From the NCBI RefSeq assembly GCF_003344865.1, contig NZ_CP031165.1:2733910-2797909 (forward strand): 64,000 nt of DNA, in the 5' to 3' direction. This DNA is from Euzebya pacifica (lineage in GTDB: Bacteria > Actinomycetota > Nitriliruptoria > Euzebyales > Euzebyaceae). Made by a program: the position numbers and the translations under genes. Shown here one piece after another: positions 41,278-51,708 of this stretch. The notes beneath the pieces were generated by a model. It did no database searches. It worked only from the letters and a program-made list of their open reading frames with translations, and had not been told where the DNA came from. How positions within the stretch are numbered: position 1 is the first letter of the stretch; each line of letters begins with the position of its first letter.

Positions 41278-42288
41278 GTGACGACCGTCGACACCCGCGG
41301 CAGGGGACTGCAGGACCTCCGGGTCTCAGTGACCGATCGATGCAACTTCCGTTGCACCTACTGCATGCCGCGCGAGCTGTTCGGTCCCGACCACGCGTTC
41401 CTCGAGCGCAGCGCGCTGCTGTCGTTCGAGGAGATCGTCCGGGTCGTGCGGGCAGCAGCGGGTCACGGGGTCAGCAAGATCCGCCTGACGGGCGGCGAAC
41501 CGCTGCTGCGCCGGGGCCTTCCCGACCTCGTGGCCATGATCCGGGCGGTCGACGGGATCGACGACATCGCCATGACCACCAACGGCGTGCTGCTGCCCGA
41601 CCTGCTGCCGGACCTGGTCCAAGCGGGACTGGACCGGGTGACGGTCAGCCTGGACGCCATGGACCCCGAGACCTTCCTGCGGATGGCCGACACGAAGGTC
41701 GACGTGGGTGTCGTCCTCGCCGCAATCGATGCGTCGGTCGAGGCGGGGCTGGGGACCAAGGTCAACGCCGTCGTGCAGCGGGGGGTCAACGAGGGCCAGA
41801 TCGTGCCGCTGGCCGAGATGGGCCGGGACAAGGGCGTCACGGTCCGCTTCATCGAGTTCATGGACGTCGGCAGCACCAACCGCTGGACGCCCACCGATGT
41901 CGTGTCGGCCCAGGAGATCCTCGACACCATCGGGGCGGTCCATCCGCTGGAGGGGGCCGACGAGCACCGGGGCACCGCCGTGGCCGACACCCACCGCTAC
42001 GCCGACGGCGGCGGCACCGTCGGGGTCATCGCCAGCGTCACCCAGCCGTTCTGCGCCACCTGCGTCCGCGCCCGCCTGTCGGCGATCGGTGAGCTGTTCA
42101 CCTGCCTGTTCGCCAGCAAGGGACACGACCTGCGGGCGTTCCTCCGCGACGAACGGGCCACCGATCCCGAGCTGGTCGAGGAGCTGGGTCGTATCTGGGG
42201 TCGGCGGACCGACCGCTACAGCGAGGTCCGCCACCAGCGCCAGCACCAACCCGCCGATCGCGTGGAGATGTCCTACATCGGCGGCTGA
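41278..42288 (+). CDS. moaA: GTP 3',8-cyclase, molybdenum cofactor biosynthesis protein A
   Basis: A 336-residue radical-SAM enzyme that makes 3',8-cyclo-GTP, the first step to molybdopterin. The N-terminal cluster ligands are Cys22, Cys26 and Cys29 in TDRCNFRCTYCMP. IRLTGGEPLLR and VSLDAMDPETF follow, then the C-terminal cluster motif FCATCVRARLSAIGELFTCLF. The chain ends in Gly-Gly (YIGG), as MoaA must. GTG 41278 has no ribosome site. TAGGCT at about 41264-41269 suggests a leaderless transcript. It probably supports the molybdenum hydroxylase operon 1.8 kb downstream; no other moa gene is in the window. Confidence 0.96.
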   Translation: MTTVDTRGRGLQDLRVSVTDRCNFRCTYCMPRELFGPDHAFLERSALLSFEEIVRVVRAAAGHGVSKIRLTGGEPLLRRGLPDLVAMIRAVDGIDDIAMTTNGVLLPDLLPDLVQAGLDRVTVSLDAMDPETFLRMADTKVDVGVVLAAIDASVEAGLGTKVNAVVQRGVNEGQIVPLAEMGRDKGVTVRFIEFMDVGSTNRWTPTDVVSAQEILDTIGAVHPLEGADEHRGTAVADTHRYADGGGTVGVIASVTQPFCATCVRARLSAIGELFTCLFASKGHDLRAFLRDERATDPELVEELGRIWGRRTDRYSEVRHQRQHQPADRVEMSYIGG

Positions 42289-42330
42289 CGTGCGGCTGGG
42301 TCCCCCGGGGCCGACGGCCAACCGGCTGGA

Positions 42331-42945
42331 TCAGGCGGGCAGCTCGATCTGGACGACGTGGCGGTTGACGGCGTCGAGGGTGGCGCGGACCACGGCTTCG
42401 CGAGCGTCGCCACGGACCAGCGCCGCACCGAGCAGCAGCTGGTCGTCGGCCTTCACCTGGACCGTGACCTGGTCGTCGTCGCCGTCGATCGTGCCGATCC
42501 GGTCGATCCGGCTGACGTCGTAGACAGCGCCGTCGCGCACGAAGTCGTTGAGGGCGGCCACCGCAGCCTCGGCAGTCATCCTGAGCAGGTCGACGCGACG
42601 GCCGGTCGTCTCGCGCGTCCCCACGTGGGTACGACCGATGACGGCAAGCGTCACCTGCACCCGCACGTCGTGCCCCTCCCGCTCGATCAGCAGGTCGGTG
42701 AAGATCGGTCGGCCCTCGCGAGCGGGCTTGCCCTGCTCGGGGTGGACCTGCATGGTCTCCAGGTCGATCCGACCGACCTCGACCATCGTCCGCACGACGG
42801 CTTCGGTGACCGCACGCCGGTCCGCGCCAGCGGCGAACTCCACGCGCAGGTTGGCCGGACCGAGCGGGTCGGGCCAGCGCACCACGGCCACCGCCACGCC
42901 GGGGATCTGGCGGACGGCGGTCTGGAGATCGGCCAGATCGGTCAT
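42331..42945 (-). CDS. Conserved-looking protein with two repeated alpha/beta modules, function unknown
   Basis: A 204-residue soluble protein. After an N-terminal segment (TAVRQIPGVAVAVVRWPDPL) there seem to be two related modules of about 60 residues: RPIFTDLLIEREGHDVRVQV to AEAAVAALNDFV, and SRIDRIGTIDGDDDQVTVQV to VRATLDAVNRHV. In each, two beta strands with alternating hydrophobics are followed by a Gly-containing turn and a helix ending in an Ala/Leu-Asn pattern. I have no named family. It overlaps the next minus-strand frame by 4 bp, so the two form an operon. Convergent with moaA. Confidence 0.65.
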   Translation of the reverse strand: MTDLADLQTAVRQIPGVAVAVVRWPDPLGPANLRVEFAAGADRRAVTEAVVRTMVEVGRIDLETMQVHPEQGKPAREGRPIFTDLLIEREGHDVRVQVTLAVIGRTHVGTRETTGRRVDLLRMTAEAAVAALNDFVRDGAVYDVSRIDRIGTIDGDDDQVTVQVKADDQLLLGAALVRGDAREAVVRATLDAVNRHVVQIELPA

Positions 42946-43190
42946 TCCGACCCACCTGCCGGCGCGGGGACGCGACGACCGGACCGCAGGTCGTCCTCGG
43001 CGAGCGCCCGCCCCGTGGCGGCAGCCCGTGCGGCCGACGACACCGCCATGTCAGCCGACGAGTCGTCGCCCGACGGGGCGGGGATCGGCTCGGCGTCCTC
43101 GTGGGGTGTCGGGTCGAAGCTGATCGACACCGGAGCAGGCGGCGGCGCGCTGGCAACGCGAATGCGCTCGATGATCCGGGCCCGCTGCAT
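42942..43190 (-). CDS. Small Pro/Ala/acidic protein, function unknown
   Basis: An 82-residue frame that starts MQRARIIERIRVASAPPPAP, continues with a Pro/Asp/Glu-rich middle and ends ALAEDDLRSGRRVPAPAGGSE. No domain is recognised. Its stop overlaps the start of the downstream gene by 4 bp, the main evidence that it is real. A GTG at 43256 would extend it to 104 residues. A -10-like TAGTAT on the minus strand (43266-43271) would make that longer form nearly leaderless, so the start is uncertain. Confidence 0.5.
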   Translation of the reverse strand: MQRARIIERIRVASAPPPAPVSISFDPTPHEDAEPIPAPSGDDSSADMAVSSAARAAATGRALAEDDLRSGRRVPAPAGGSE

Positions 43191-43261
43191 AGGTGATGTC
43201 CCCGTGGGTCGACTGTGACGGGTACGGACACGCCCCCCGACAGACGTGGACTGCACCTCGG

Positions 43262-43275
43262 TTCGATACTATGAC
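43262..43275 (-). promoter_or_regulatory. Candidate promoter of the two-gene unknown operon
   Basis: On the minus strand the AT-rich CATAGTATCG (-10-like TAGTAT) stands out in otherwise GC-rich DNA, 7-10 bp before a GTG at 43256 and 76 bp before ATG 43190. No good -35 partner is seen at normal spacing. Confidence 0.35.
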
Positions 43276-43318
43276 CGAAACGGAGGGTTACCGCCAGTGG
43301 TCAAACCGTCATGTTGCC

Positions 43319-43774
43319 TCAGCGGTAGTAACGGGTGACCAGCTCGGCGACGCACACGGGCTTCGTTCCGCCGTCGCGTTCGACGGTCAGCTCCGACACC
43401 GACTGCAGGCCGCCCTGCACCTCGGTCAGCTCGACCAGCGTCATGGTGCCGCGTACGGCAGTACCGACCGGGACCGGGGCGGGGAAGCGCACCTTGTTCA
43501 ACCCGTAGTTGACCGCCATCGACACACCCTCGACGGTGAGCAGCTCCCAGGACAGGACGGGCGCCAGCGACAGGGTGAAGAAGCCGTGGGCGATCGTGCT
43601 GCCGAACGGCCCCCTGGCGGCGCGCTCCGGATCGGTGTGGATCCACTGATGGTCACCAGTGACGTCGGCGAACCCGTCGACCATCCGTTGGTCCATGTCG
43701 TGCCATTCGGTCGGACCGATCGGGGTGCCCACCAGGGACTCGAGGTCGTCGAGGTGCACGGTCTGCTGGCTCAT
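43319..43774 (-). CDS. MaoC-family (R)-specific enoyl-CoA hydratase-like protein
   Basis: A 151-residue single hot-dog protein. The hydratase signature is clear: FADVTGDHQWIHTDPERAAR followed by FGSTIAHGFFTLSLAP, with the catalytic Asp and His. It likely hydrates enoyl-CoA to (R)-3-hydroxyacyl-CoA as a dimer. ATG 43774 has GGAGAA 6 nt upstream; a longer frame to 43858 would run through the 13-bp repeats. It is monocistronic and divergent from the Mo-hydroxylase operon. Confidence 0.9.
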   Translation of the reverse strand: MSQQTVHLDDLESLVGTPIGPTEWHDMDQRMVDGFADVTGDHQWIHTDPERAARGPFGSTIAHGFFTLSLAPVLSWELLTVEGVSMAVNYGLNKVRFPAPVPVGTAVRGTMTLVELTEVQGGLQSVSELTVERDGGTKPVCVAELVTRYYR

Positions 43775-43805
43775 CGCTGTTCTCCGTCGGGTAGTCGAGT
43801 CGAGG

Positions 43806-43844
43806 CCGGATGTCGGGTCCGGATGTCGGGTCCGGGTGTCGACT
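43806..43844. repeat. Three 13-bp tandem repeats in the maoC-coxS divergent promoter region
   Basis: The unit CCGGATGTCGGGT occurs at 43806-43818 and 43819-43831, with a diverged third copy at 43832-43844. The array starts 32 bp upstream of the MaoC start (minus) and ends 217 bp before coxS (plus). Position suggests an operator, but no regulator gene lies beside it. Confidence 0.75.
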
Positions 43845-44060
43845 GCGGATCCAACCACAGCCGGTCCGGGCGGGCCCCATCAGTGCCCGCGTCACCGATT
43901 GCGAGAAACCCCTACCGGAGGACCGGCCGCCGTTCTAGGCTCGCGATGCGACCCGCTGGATTGCCTCGGTGAAGGAGCACACCGGGGATGGAGCCGCTCC
44001 GCTGGTCGCACGAAGACGGTGCCGGTCTTCGGCGCCCGATCACTTTTCGGAGGGCACACC

Positions 44061-44557
44061 ATGACAACCACGTCCGCGCGCGCAGATCGCGTGCAGATCC
44101 GGGTCTCGGTCGACGGGACCACCTACGACGACGAGGTGGAACCTCGGCTGCTGTTCGTCCACTACCTGCGCGACGTGCTGGGCCTGACCGGCACCAACGT
44201 CGGGTGCGACACCTCCAACTGCGGGGCATGCACCGTGCTGGTGGACGGCCGCTCGGCCAAGTCGTGCACGATGCTGGCCGCCCAGGCCGACGGGGCGGAG
44301 GTCACCACCATCCAGGGCCTCGGCAACGGTGAGCTGACACCCGTGCAGAAGGCGTTCCACGAGAAGCACGGCCTGCAGTGCGGCTACTGCACCCCCGGCA
44401 TGATCTGCGCGGCGACGTCGTTGCTCAGCCAGAACCCCGACCCGACGGAGCACGAGATCCGCGAGGGGCTGGAGGGCAACCTCTGTCGCTGCACCGGCTA
44501 CCAGAACATCGTTGCCGCCGTCCAGCAGGCCGCTGGCGAGATGAACGGAGGGTCGGC

Positions 44558-44561
<4 letters not shown>
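44061..44561 (+). CDS. coxS: Molybdenum hydroxylase small subunit, 2x[2Fe-2S] (CoxS family)
   Basis: A 166-residue electron-transfer subunit. The plant-type cluster motif is [20 protein letters not shown] with a fourth Cys in KSCTM. The second, helical cluster domain has QCGYCTPGM and [11 protein letters not shown]. Reductant from the Mo site passes through these clusters to the FAD subunit. GGAGGG lies 7 nt before ATG 44061. The stop overlaps coxL by 4 bp. First gene of an eight-gene operon; it is preceded by a 286-bp region shared with the divergent MaoC gene. Confidence 0.95.
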
Positions 44562-46936
<2,375 letters not shown>

Positions 46937-46940
46937 ACCG

Positions 46941-47792
46941 ATGATCCCCGCAACCTTCGACTACGTCCGGGTGACCTCCGTCGCCGACGCCGTCCAGGCG
47001 CTGTCCTCTGCCGAGGACGCCAAGCTGCTGGCCGGTGGACATTCCCTGCTGCCGCTGATGAAGCTGCGGCTGGCCTACCCCGAGACCCTGATCGACATCG
47101 GTCGGGTCGAGGAGATGAAGGGCGTCCGCGAGGACGGCAACCGTCTCGTCATCGGGGCAGCCACCACCCACTACGACGTGCTGAGCAACCCGCTGGTCCA
47201 GCAGCACTGCGGCGTCATCGCCGACGTGACGGCCAAGGTCGGCGACCCACAGGTCCGCCACCGCGGCACCCACGGCGGGTCGCTGGCCCACGGCGACGCG
47301 GCCAGCGACATGCCAGCGATGGCGTTGTCCCTCGGCGCCCGGTTCGTCGCGGAGGGTCCCAACGGCCGTCGCGACATCAAGGCCAGCGACTTCTTCAGCG
47401 ACTACCTCGAGACGGCGCTGGCGCCCGACGAGGTGCTCGTGGAGGTGTCGTGGCCCAAGCTGCCCGATGGTGCCCGCTGGAACTACCAGAAGTTCACGCG
47501 CGTCACCCAGGGCTGGGCGATCGTCGGTGCGCTGGCGGTCGTCGCCGGAAACGGCTCCATCGACCACGCCCACATCGGACTGACCAACATGGGTTCGACC
47601 CCGGTGCGTGCCTCGGGCGTCGAGGCTGCGCTGGCGGGGCTCGACACCGGCGACAGGGCCGCCATCGACGCGGCCTGTGAACAGGCAGCGGAGGGCACCT
47701 CGCCCCCGTCGGACCTCAACGGCGACGCCGCCTACCGGCAGCACCTCGCCCGGGTCCTCACCCGTCGTGCCGTCCGGGCCGCGCTGTCCTGA
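46941..47792 (+). CDS. coxM: Molybdenum hydroxylase FAD subunit (CoxM family)
   Basis: A 283-residue FAD-binding subunit that passes electrons on to the respiratory chain or another acceptor. The two FAD motifs are AGGHSLLPLMKLRL and THGGSLAHGDAASD. The C-terminal CO_deh_flav_C domain follows (LTNMGSTPVRASGVEAALAG). It begins 4 bp after coxL. Gene order here is S-L-M, whereas the well-known form-I CODH operons are M-S-L. A 14-bp hairpin separates it from the maturation genes. Confidence 0.95.
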   Translation: MIPATFDYVRVTSVADAVQALSSAEDAKLLAGGHSLLPLMKLRLAYPETLIDIGRVEEMKGVREDGNRLVIGAATTHYDVLSNPLVQQHCGVIADVTAKVGDPQVRHRGTHGGSLAHGDAASDMPAMALSLGARFVAEGPNGRRDIKASDFFSDYLETALAPDEVLVEVSWPKLPDGARWNYQKFTRVTQGWAIVGALAVVAGNGSIDHAHIGLTNMGSTPVRASGVEAALAGLDTGDRAAIDAACEQAAEGTSPPSDLNGDAAYRQHLARVLTRRAVRAALS

Positions 47793-47807
47793 TCCGATGG
47801 ACCAGCA

Positions 47808-47839
47808 GGGGTGGGGCCGCCCGACGGCGGCCCCACCCC
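47808..47839 (+). terminator. Hairpin between the coxSLM structural genes and the maturation genes
   Basis: A perfect 14-bp GC stem (47808-47821 with 47826-47839) has loop CGAC and no U-run. It probably reduces read-through from the structural genes to the accessory genes, or stabilises the coxSLM message. Confidence 0.7.
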
Positions 47840-47893
47840 GCTGGCCGGTCCGTTCGCCGACCCCACTTCGCCGACCACATGGTGTGATCCTCC

Positions 47894-48811
47894 TTGACCC
47901 AGCCAGCCGGCCCGATGCCCGACGGCGTCGCCTCCCCAGATGACCTTCGACGGGCGCTCGCCGACGCCGACTACCTCGCCGACACGGGCCTGGCGACCGT
48001 CGCCTGGCTGGGACTGCGCCTGTCCCGGCCGCTCTTCCTCGAAGGCGAGCCCGGCGTGGGCAAGACCGCCCTGGCACAGGCCCTCGCGGGCCTGCTCGAC
48101 GCGCCGCTGATCCGCCTCCAGTGCTACGAGGGCATCGACGCGTCACAGGCCCTGTACGACTGGGACTTCCCCCGCCAGCTGCTGCACCTGCGAGCCGCCG
48201 AGACGGCCGGGTCCACCGGTGACGTCGAGGCGCTCGAGCACGAGCTGTACGACGAACGATTCCTGCTGGCCCGCCCCCTCCTCCAGGCGATCCGCACCAG
48301 CCCGGCGGTCCTGCTGATCGACGAGATCGACCGGGCCGACGACGAGTTCGAGGCGTTCCTGCTCGAGCTGCTCAGCGAGTACGCCGTCACGATCCCCGAG
48401 CTCGGGCGGATCGTGGCCGAGGTGCCACCGGTCGTCGTCATCACCTCCAACCGCACCCGCGAGGTGCACGACGCCCTGAAGCGCCGGTGCACGTACCACT
48501 GGCTGGACCATCCCACGTTCGAACGCGAGGTGGCCATCGTCCGTCGTCGCTGCCCGGACGCAGGTGCGGAGCTGACCGCCCAGGTGGTCGGGGTGGTGCA
48601 GGGGCTCCGGGCCGAGGACCTGTTCAAGCCGCCGGGTGTGGCCGAGACGCTGGACTGGACCCGTGCCCTCGTGGCCCTCGGCGCGGACACCCTCGACGTC
48701 GAGCTCGCCACCCACACGCTGGGCTCGGTCCTGAAGTACCGGGAGGACCTCGAGCAGGCCAGCAAGCTCGACCTGGGACGGCTCGTCGCCAACGCCGTAC
48801 AGGGGGTGTGA
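47894..48811 (+). CDS. coxD: MoxR-type AAA+ ATPase (CoxD-like maturation factor)
   Basis: A 305-residue AAA+ ATPase. It has Walker A LEGEPGVGKTALAQALA, Walker B VLLIDEIDRADDEFEAFLLE, sensor 1 VVITSNRTREVHDALKRRC and the YEGIDASQALYDWDF segment typical of CoxD. In CODH systems CoxD, with a VWA partner, helps insert the [Cu-S-Mo] or sulfurate the cofactor. TTG 47894 is the likely start, though ATG 47915 is possible; neither has a strong ribosome site. The stop overlaps the region before the VWA gene. Confidence 0.88.
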   Translation: MTQPAGPMPDGVASPDDLRRALADADYLADTGLATVAWLGLRLSRPLFLEGEPGVGKTALAQALAGLLDAPLIRLQCYEGIDASQALYDWDFPRQLLHLRAAETAGSTGDVEALEHELYDERFLLARPLLQAIRTSPAVLLIDEIDRADDEFEAFLLELLSEYAVTIPELGRIVAEVPPVVVITSNRTREVHDALKRRCTYHWLDHPTFEREVAIVRRRCPDAGAELTAQVVGVVQGLRAEDLFKPPGVAETLDWTRALVALGADTLDVELATHTLGSVLKYREDLEQASKLDLGRLVANAVQGV

Positions 48812-48816
48812 GGGAG

Positions 48817-49965
48817 ATGCACACACCGCCCACGGACGCCGCCGACGCCCTGGACACGGCCGTGGCCTTCGCGCGGACGGTCCGGTCCACCGGTGTCCCC
48901 GTGACGACCGGACGGATCCGCGCCTTCGTCGAGGCCCTGGAGGTCCTCGACGCCGGCCGGCGCCTCGACGTGTACTGGGCCGGCCGCTCGACCCTGTGCG
49001 GCAACCGGGACGACCTGGGCCGCTACGACCGGGCCTTCGAGGCCTTCTTCGAGGGCGAGGCCCCCCACACGAGGTTGCGACCGGGCACGCCCAGCAGCCA
49101 ACGGCCGCAGCTGCGGTCCCTGACCGCCCCGCTGCACGGTGGCGACGACGACGGGGACGACGACGAGCTGCACCTGACCGCCAGCGCCAGCCGGCACGAG
49201 GTCCTCCGCCAACGGGACCTCGCGTCGTTGACCCCGGCGGACCGGGACCTGGTCAACCGCCTCCTGGCCGCGATGTCGCTGCCGGGCGAGCCCCGTCGCA
49301 CGCGTCGCCACCATCCGTGGCACCGCGGTGGGCTCGACGAGCACGCCACCGTCCGCGAGGCCCTCCGGGGCATGGGCGACCCCCGCGTGCTGCATCGCCG
49401 CCGCCACCGACGGCGGCCCCGGACCGTGGTCCTGCTGGTCGACGTGTCCGGGTCGATGGGCACCTACGCCGACGCCCTCCTGCGGTTCGCCCACGTGGCC
49501 GTCGGTCGGGGCGGCGGTACCGGGCGGGCCGAGGCGTTCACCATCGGCACCCGGCTGACCCGCATCACCCGCGAGCTGTCCCACCGTGATCCCGACACCG
49601 CCATGGCCGCCGTGGCCGGCGCCATCCCCGACTGGTCGGGGGGCACCCGCCTGGGCGACGGGCTGAAGGAATGGCTGGACCGCTGGGGCCAGCGCGGGCT
49701 GGCGCGGGGTGCGATCGTCGTGATCCTGTCCGACGGCTGGGAACGCGGCGACACGACGGTCCTGGCCACCCAGATGGAGCGGTTGCAGCGGCTGGCCCAC
49801 AGGGTCGTGTGGTCCAATCCCCGCAAGGCCGCCCCCGGCTACGAACCGCTCGTCGGCGGCATGGCTGCCGCCCTGCCGCACGTCGACGAGTTCCTGACCG
49901 GCCACTCGGTGGCCGCACTCGAACGACTGGCCCGTGTCGTGATGGGAGGCGACGTCCATGCGTGA
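48817..49965 (+). CDS. coxE: VWA-domain protein (CoxE-like maturation partner)
   Basis: A 382-residue protein with an N-terminal helical DUF58/CoxE-type region and a C-terminal von Willebrand A domain. The MIDAS motif is VVLLVDVSGSMGTYAD, with Thr in WSGGTRLGDGLKEW and Asp in VVILSDGWERGD. It works with the preceding MoxR ATPase as a chaperone pair. A GTG at 48808 (overlapping the coxD stop by 4 bp) is an alternative start. ATG 48817 is preferred because AGGGGG lies 10 nt upstream. The stop overlaps the XdhC-like gene by 8 bp. Confidence 0.88.
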   Translation: MHTPPTDAADALDTAVAFARTVRSTGVPVTTGRIRAFVEALEVLDAGRRLDVYWAGRSTLCGNRDDLGRYDRAFEAFFEGEAPHTRLRPGTPSSQRPQLRSLTAPLHGGDDDGDDDELHLTASASRHEVLRQRDLASLTPADRDLVNRLLAAMSLPGEPRRTRRHHPWHRGGLDEHATVREALRGMGDPRVLHRRRHRRRPRTVVLLVDVSGSMGTYADALLRFAHVAVGRGGGTGRAEAFTIGTRLTRITRELSHRDPDTAMAAVAGAIPDWSGGTRLGDGLKEWLDRWGQRGLARGAIVVILSDGWERGDTTVLATQMERLQRLAHRVVWSNPRKAAPGYEPLVGGMAAALPHVDEFLTGHSVAALERLARVVMGGDVHA

Positions 49966-51064
49966 CATCCTGACCACCCTCGCCAGCTGGCACGACGCCG
50001 GTGTCCCGACGGCCATCGCGACCGTGGTGGAGACCCAGATCAGCGCCCCGCGCGACCCCGGCGCCGCCATGGCGGTCAACGCCGACGGGGTCGTCGTCGG
50101 CAGCGTCTCCGGTGGCTGTGTCGAGGGCGCGGTCGTCGAGCAGTGCCAGGAGGTCCTGGCCGGAGGACCCGCGAGGCAGGTGACCTACGGGGTCTCCGAC
50201 GACGAGGCCGTGGCGGTCGGCCTGACGTGTGGCGGCGAGATCTCCCTGTTCGTCGAACCCTTCGCGATCCCCGGCTTCGCCGAGGTCCGCCGGATGATCG
50301 AGGACGGCCGAGGCGTCGCCATCGGCACCGTCGTCGACGGGCCCGGCAACGTGGGTTCCAAGCTGGTCGTGACCGAGGACGCCCAGGACGGCGACCTGGG
50401 CAGCGAGGGGTTGGCGGTTGCGGTGTCCAGCGACGCGCGGGGCATGCTCGCCCAGGGACGGACCGGGCGACGGTCCTACGGCGCCGACGGCGAACGGCGG
50501 GTCGACGACGTCACCGTCTTCGTGCAGTCCTTCCAGCCACCCCCACGGATGTACGTGTTCGGCGCCATCGACTTCGCGGCTGCCGTGGCGAGGATCGGCA
50601 AGTTCCTCGGCTACCACGTGACCGTGTGCGATGCGCGGCGGGTCTTCGCCACGCGCGCTCGTTTTCCCGACGCCGACGAGGTCGTCGTCCAGTGGCCCCA
50701 CCGGTTCCTGCCGACGGCGCCGGTCGACGCTCGCACGGTGTTGTGCGTGCTGACCCACGACCCGAAGTTCGACGTGCCGCTGCTCGAGGTCGCCCTGCGA
50801 ACCGACGCCGGGTACATCGGCGCGATGGGCTCCAGGCGAACCCATGCCGATCGGCTGGATCGACTCCGCGACCTGGGCCTGACGGAGGAGGAGCTGGGCA
50901 GGCTGCGGTCGCCCGTCGGGCTGGACCTGGGTGCCCGGACTCCGGAGGAGACCGCCGTGTCCATCGCCGCGGAGATCGTGCAGCTGCGCTGGGGTGGCAG
51001 CGGACAGCCGCTGACCCGGACCAGTGGCCGTATCCACCCCGACCGCGAGGACGCCCTCACGTGA
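49958..51064 (+). CDS. coxF: XdhC/CoxI-family Mo-cofactor maturation protein
   Basis: A 368-residue XdhC-family protein with the N-terminal XdhC/CoxI domain (AIATVVETQISAPRDPGAAM; GSVSGGCVEGAVVEQC) and a C-terminal Rossmann-like domain (MYVFGAIDFAAAVARIGKFLGYHVTVCD; GYIGAMGSRRTHADRLDRL). XdhC proteins bind the molybdenum cofactor and help its sulfuration and insertion into the large subunit. It overlaps coxE by 8 bp and the MocA-like gene by 4 bp. Confidence 0.93.
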   Translation: MRDILTTLASWHDAGVPTAIATVVETQISAPRDPGAAMAVNADGVVVGSVSGGCVEGAVVEQCQEVLAGGPARQVTYGVSDDEAVAVGLTCGGEISLFVEPFAIPGFAEVRRMIEDGRGVAIGTVVDGPGNVGSKLVVTEDAQDGDLGSEGLAVAVSSDARGMLAQGRTGRRSYGADGERRVDDVTVFVQSFQPPPRMYVFGAIDFAAAVARIGKFLGYHVTVCDARRVFATRARFPDADEVVVQWPHRFLPTAPVDARTVLCVLTHDPKFDVPLLEVALRTDAGYIGAMGSRRTHADRLDRLRDLGLTEEELGRLRSPVGLDLGARTPEETAVSIAAEIVQLRWGGSGQPLTRTSGRIHPDREDALT

Positions 51065-51708
51065 GCGCCCCCGGCATCCGTGATGTCGCCGGCGTCGTGC
51101 TCGCCGCCGGCGCCGGCCGACGCATGGGCGGCCCCAAGGCGCTGGTCGAGCTGGGCGGCACCCCGCTGGTGGTGATGGCCACCCGCGCGTTGGTCGAGGG
51201 GGGCTGCGCCCCGGTCGGTGTCGTGACCGGATCGGCCGGCGACCGCGTTGCCGGGGTCCTGGTCAACGACGCGGTCGGACGCGGGGCGACCATCGTCCCC
51301 AACGACCGCTGGGAGGAGGGGCAGGCGACCTCGGTGGCCGTGGGGCTGTCCTGGGCCGCAGGGCGCGGCGTCGGTGGTGTCCTCCTCCACCTCGTCGACC
51401 TGCCCGGCGTCGGTCCGGCTGCGGTCGCTCGCCTCCTGCGGGCCCGAGAGGAAGCCCACCCCGGCGTGCAGGCATGGGTGGCCACCTACGGCGGTCACCC
51501 TCGCAACCCGGTGCTGCTGGCCGCCGATGCATTCGAGGACGTCATGGCCGGACTGGCCGGCGACCGGGGCGCACGTGGTTGGCTGGACACCCACCCCGAG
51601 GTCGTGCAGCACGTCGCCTGCGACGATGTCGCGGTGCCCGACGACCTTGACACCCCCGACGACCTGGACACGTGGACCCGGTCCACACACGAGGAGATCA
51701 GACGCTGA
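51061..51708 (+). CDS. mocA: Molybdenum cofactor cytidylyltransferase-like protein (MocA family)
   Basis: A 215-residue nucleotidyltransferase of the MobA/MocA group. The NTP-binding motif is VVLAAGAGRRMGGPKALVEL, with a second motif LHLVDLPGVGPAAVARLL and a GHPRNPVLL segment. MocA transfers CMP to molybdopterin to make MCD, the cofactor form used by CoxL-type enzymes, so its place in this operon fits. GTG 51061 overlaps the previous stop by 4 bp, and its stop shares one base with the coxG ATG. Confidence 0.9.
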   Translation: MSAPGIRDVAGVVLAAGAGRRMGGPKALVELGGTPLVVMATRALVEGGCAPVGVVTGSAGDRVAGVLVNDAVGRGATIVPNDRWEEGQATSVAVGLSWAAGRGVGGVLLHLVDLPGVGPAAVARLLRAREEAHPGVQAWVATYGGHPRNPVLLAADAFEDVMAGLAGDRGARGWLDTHPEVVQHVACDDVAVPDDLDTPDDLDTWTRSTHEEIRR

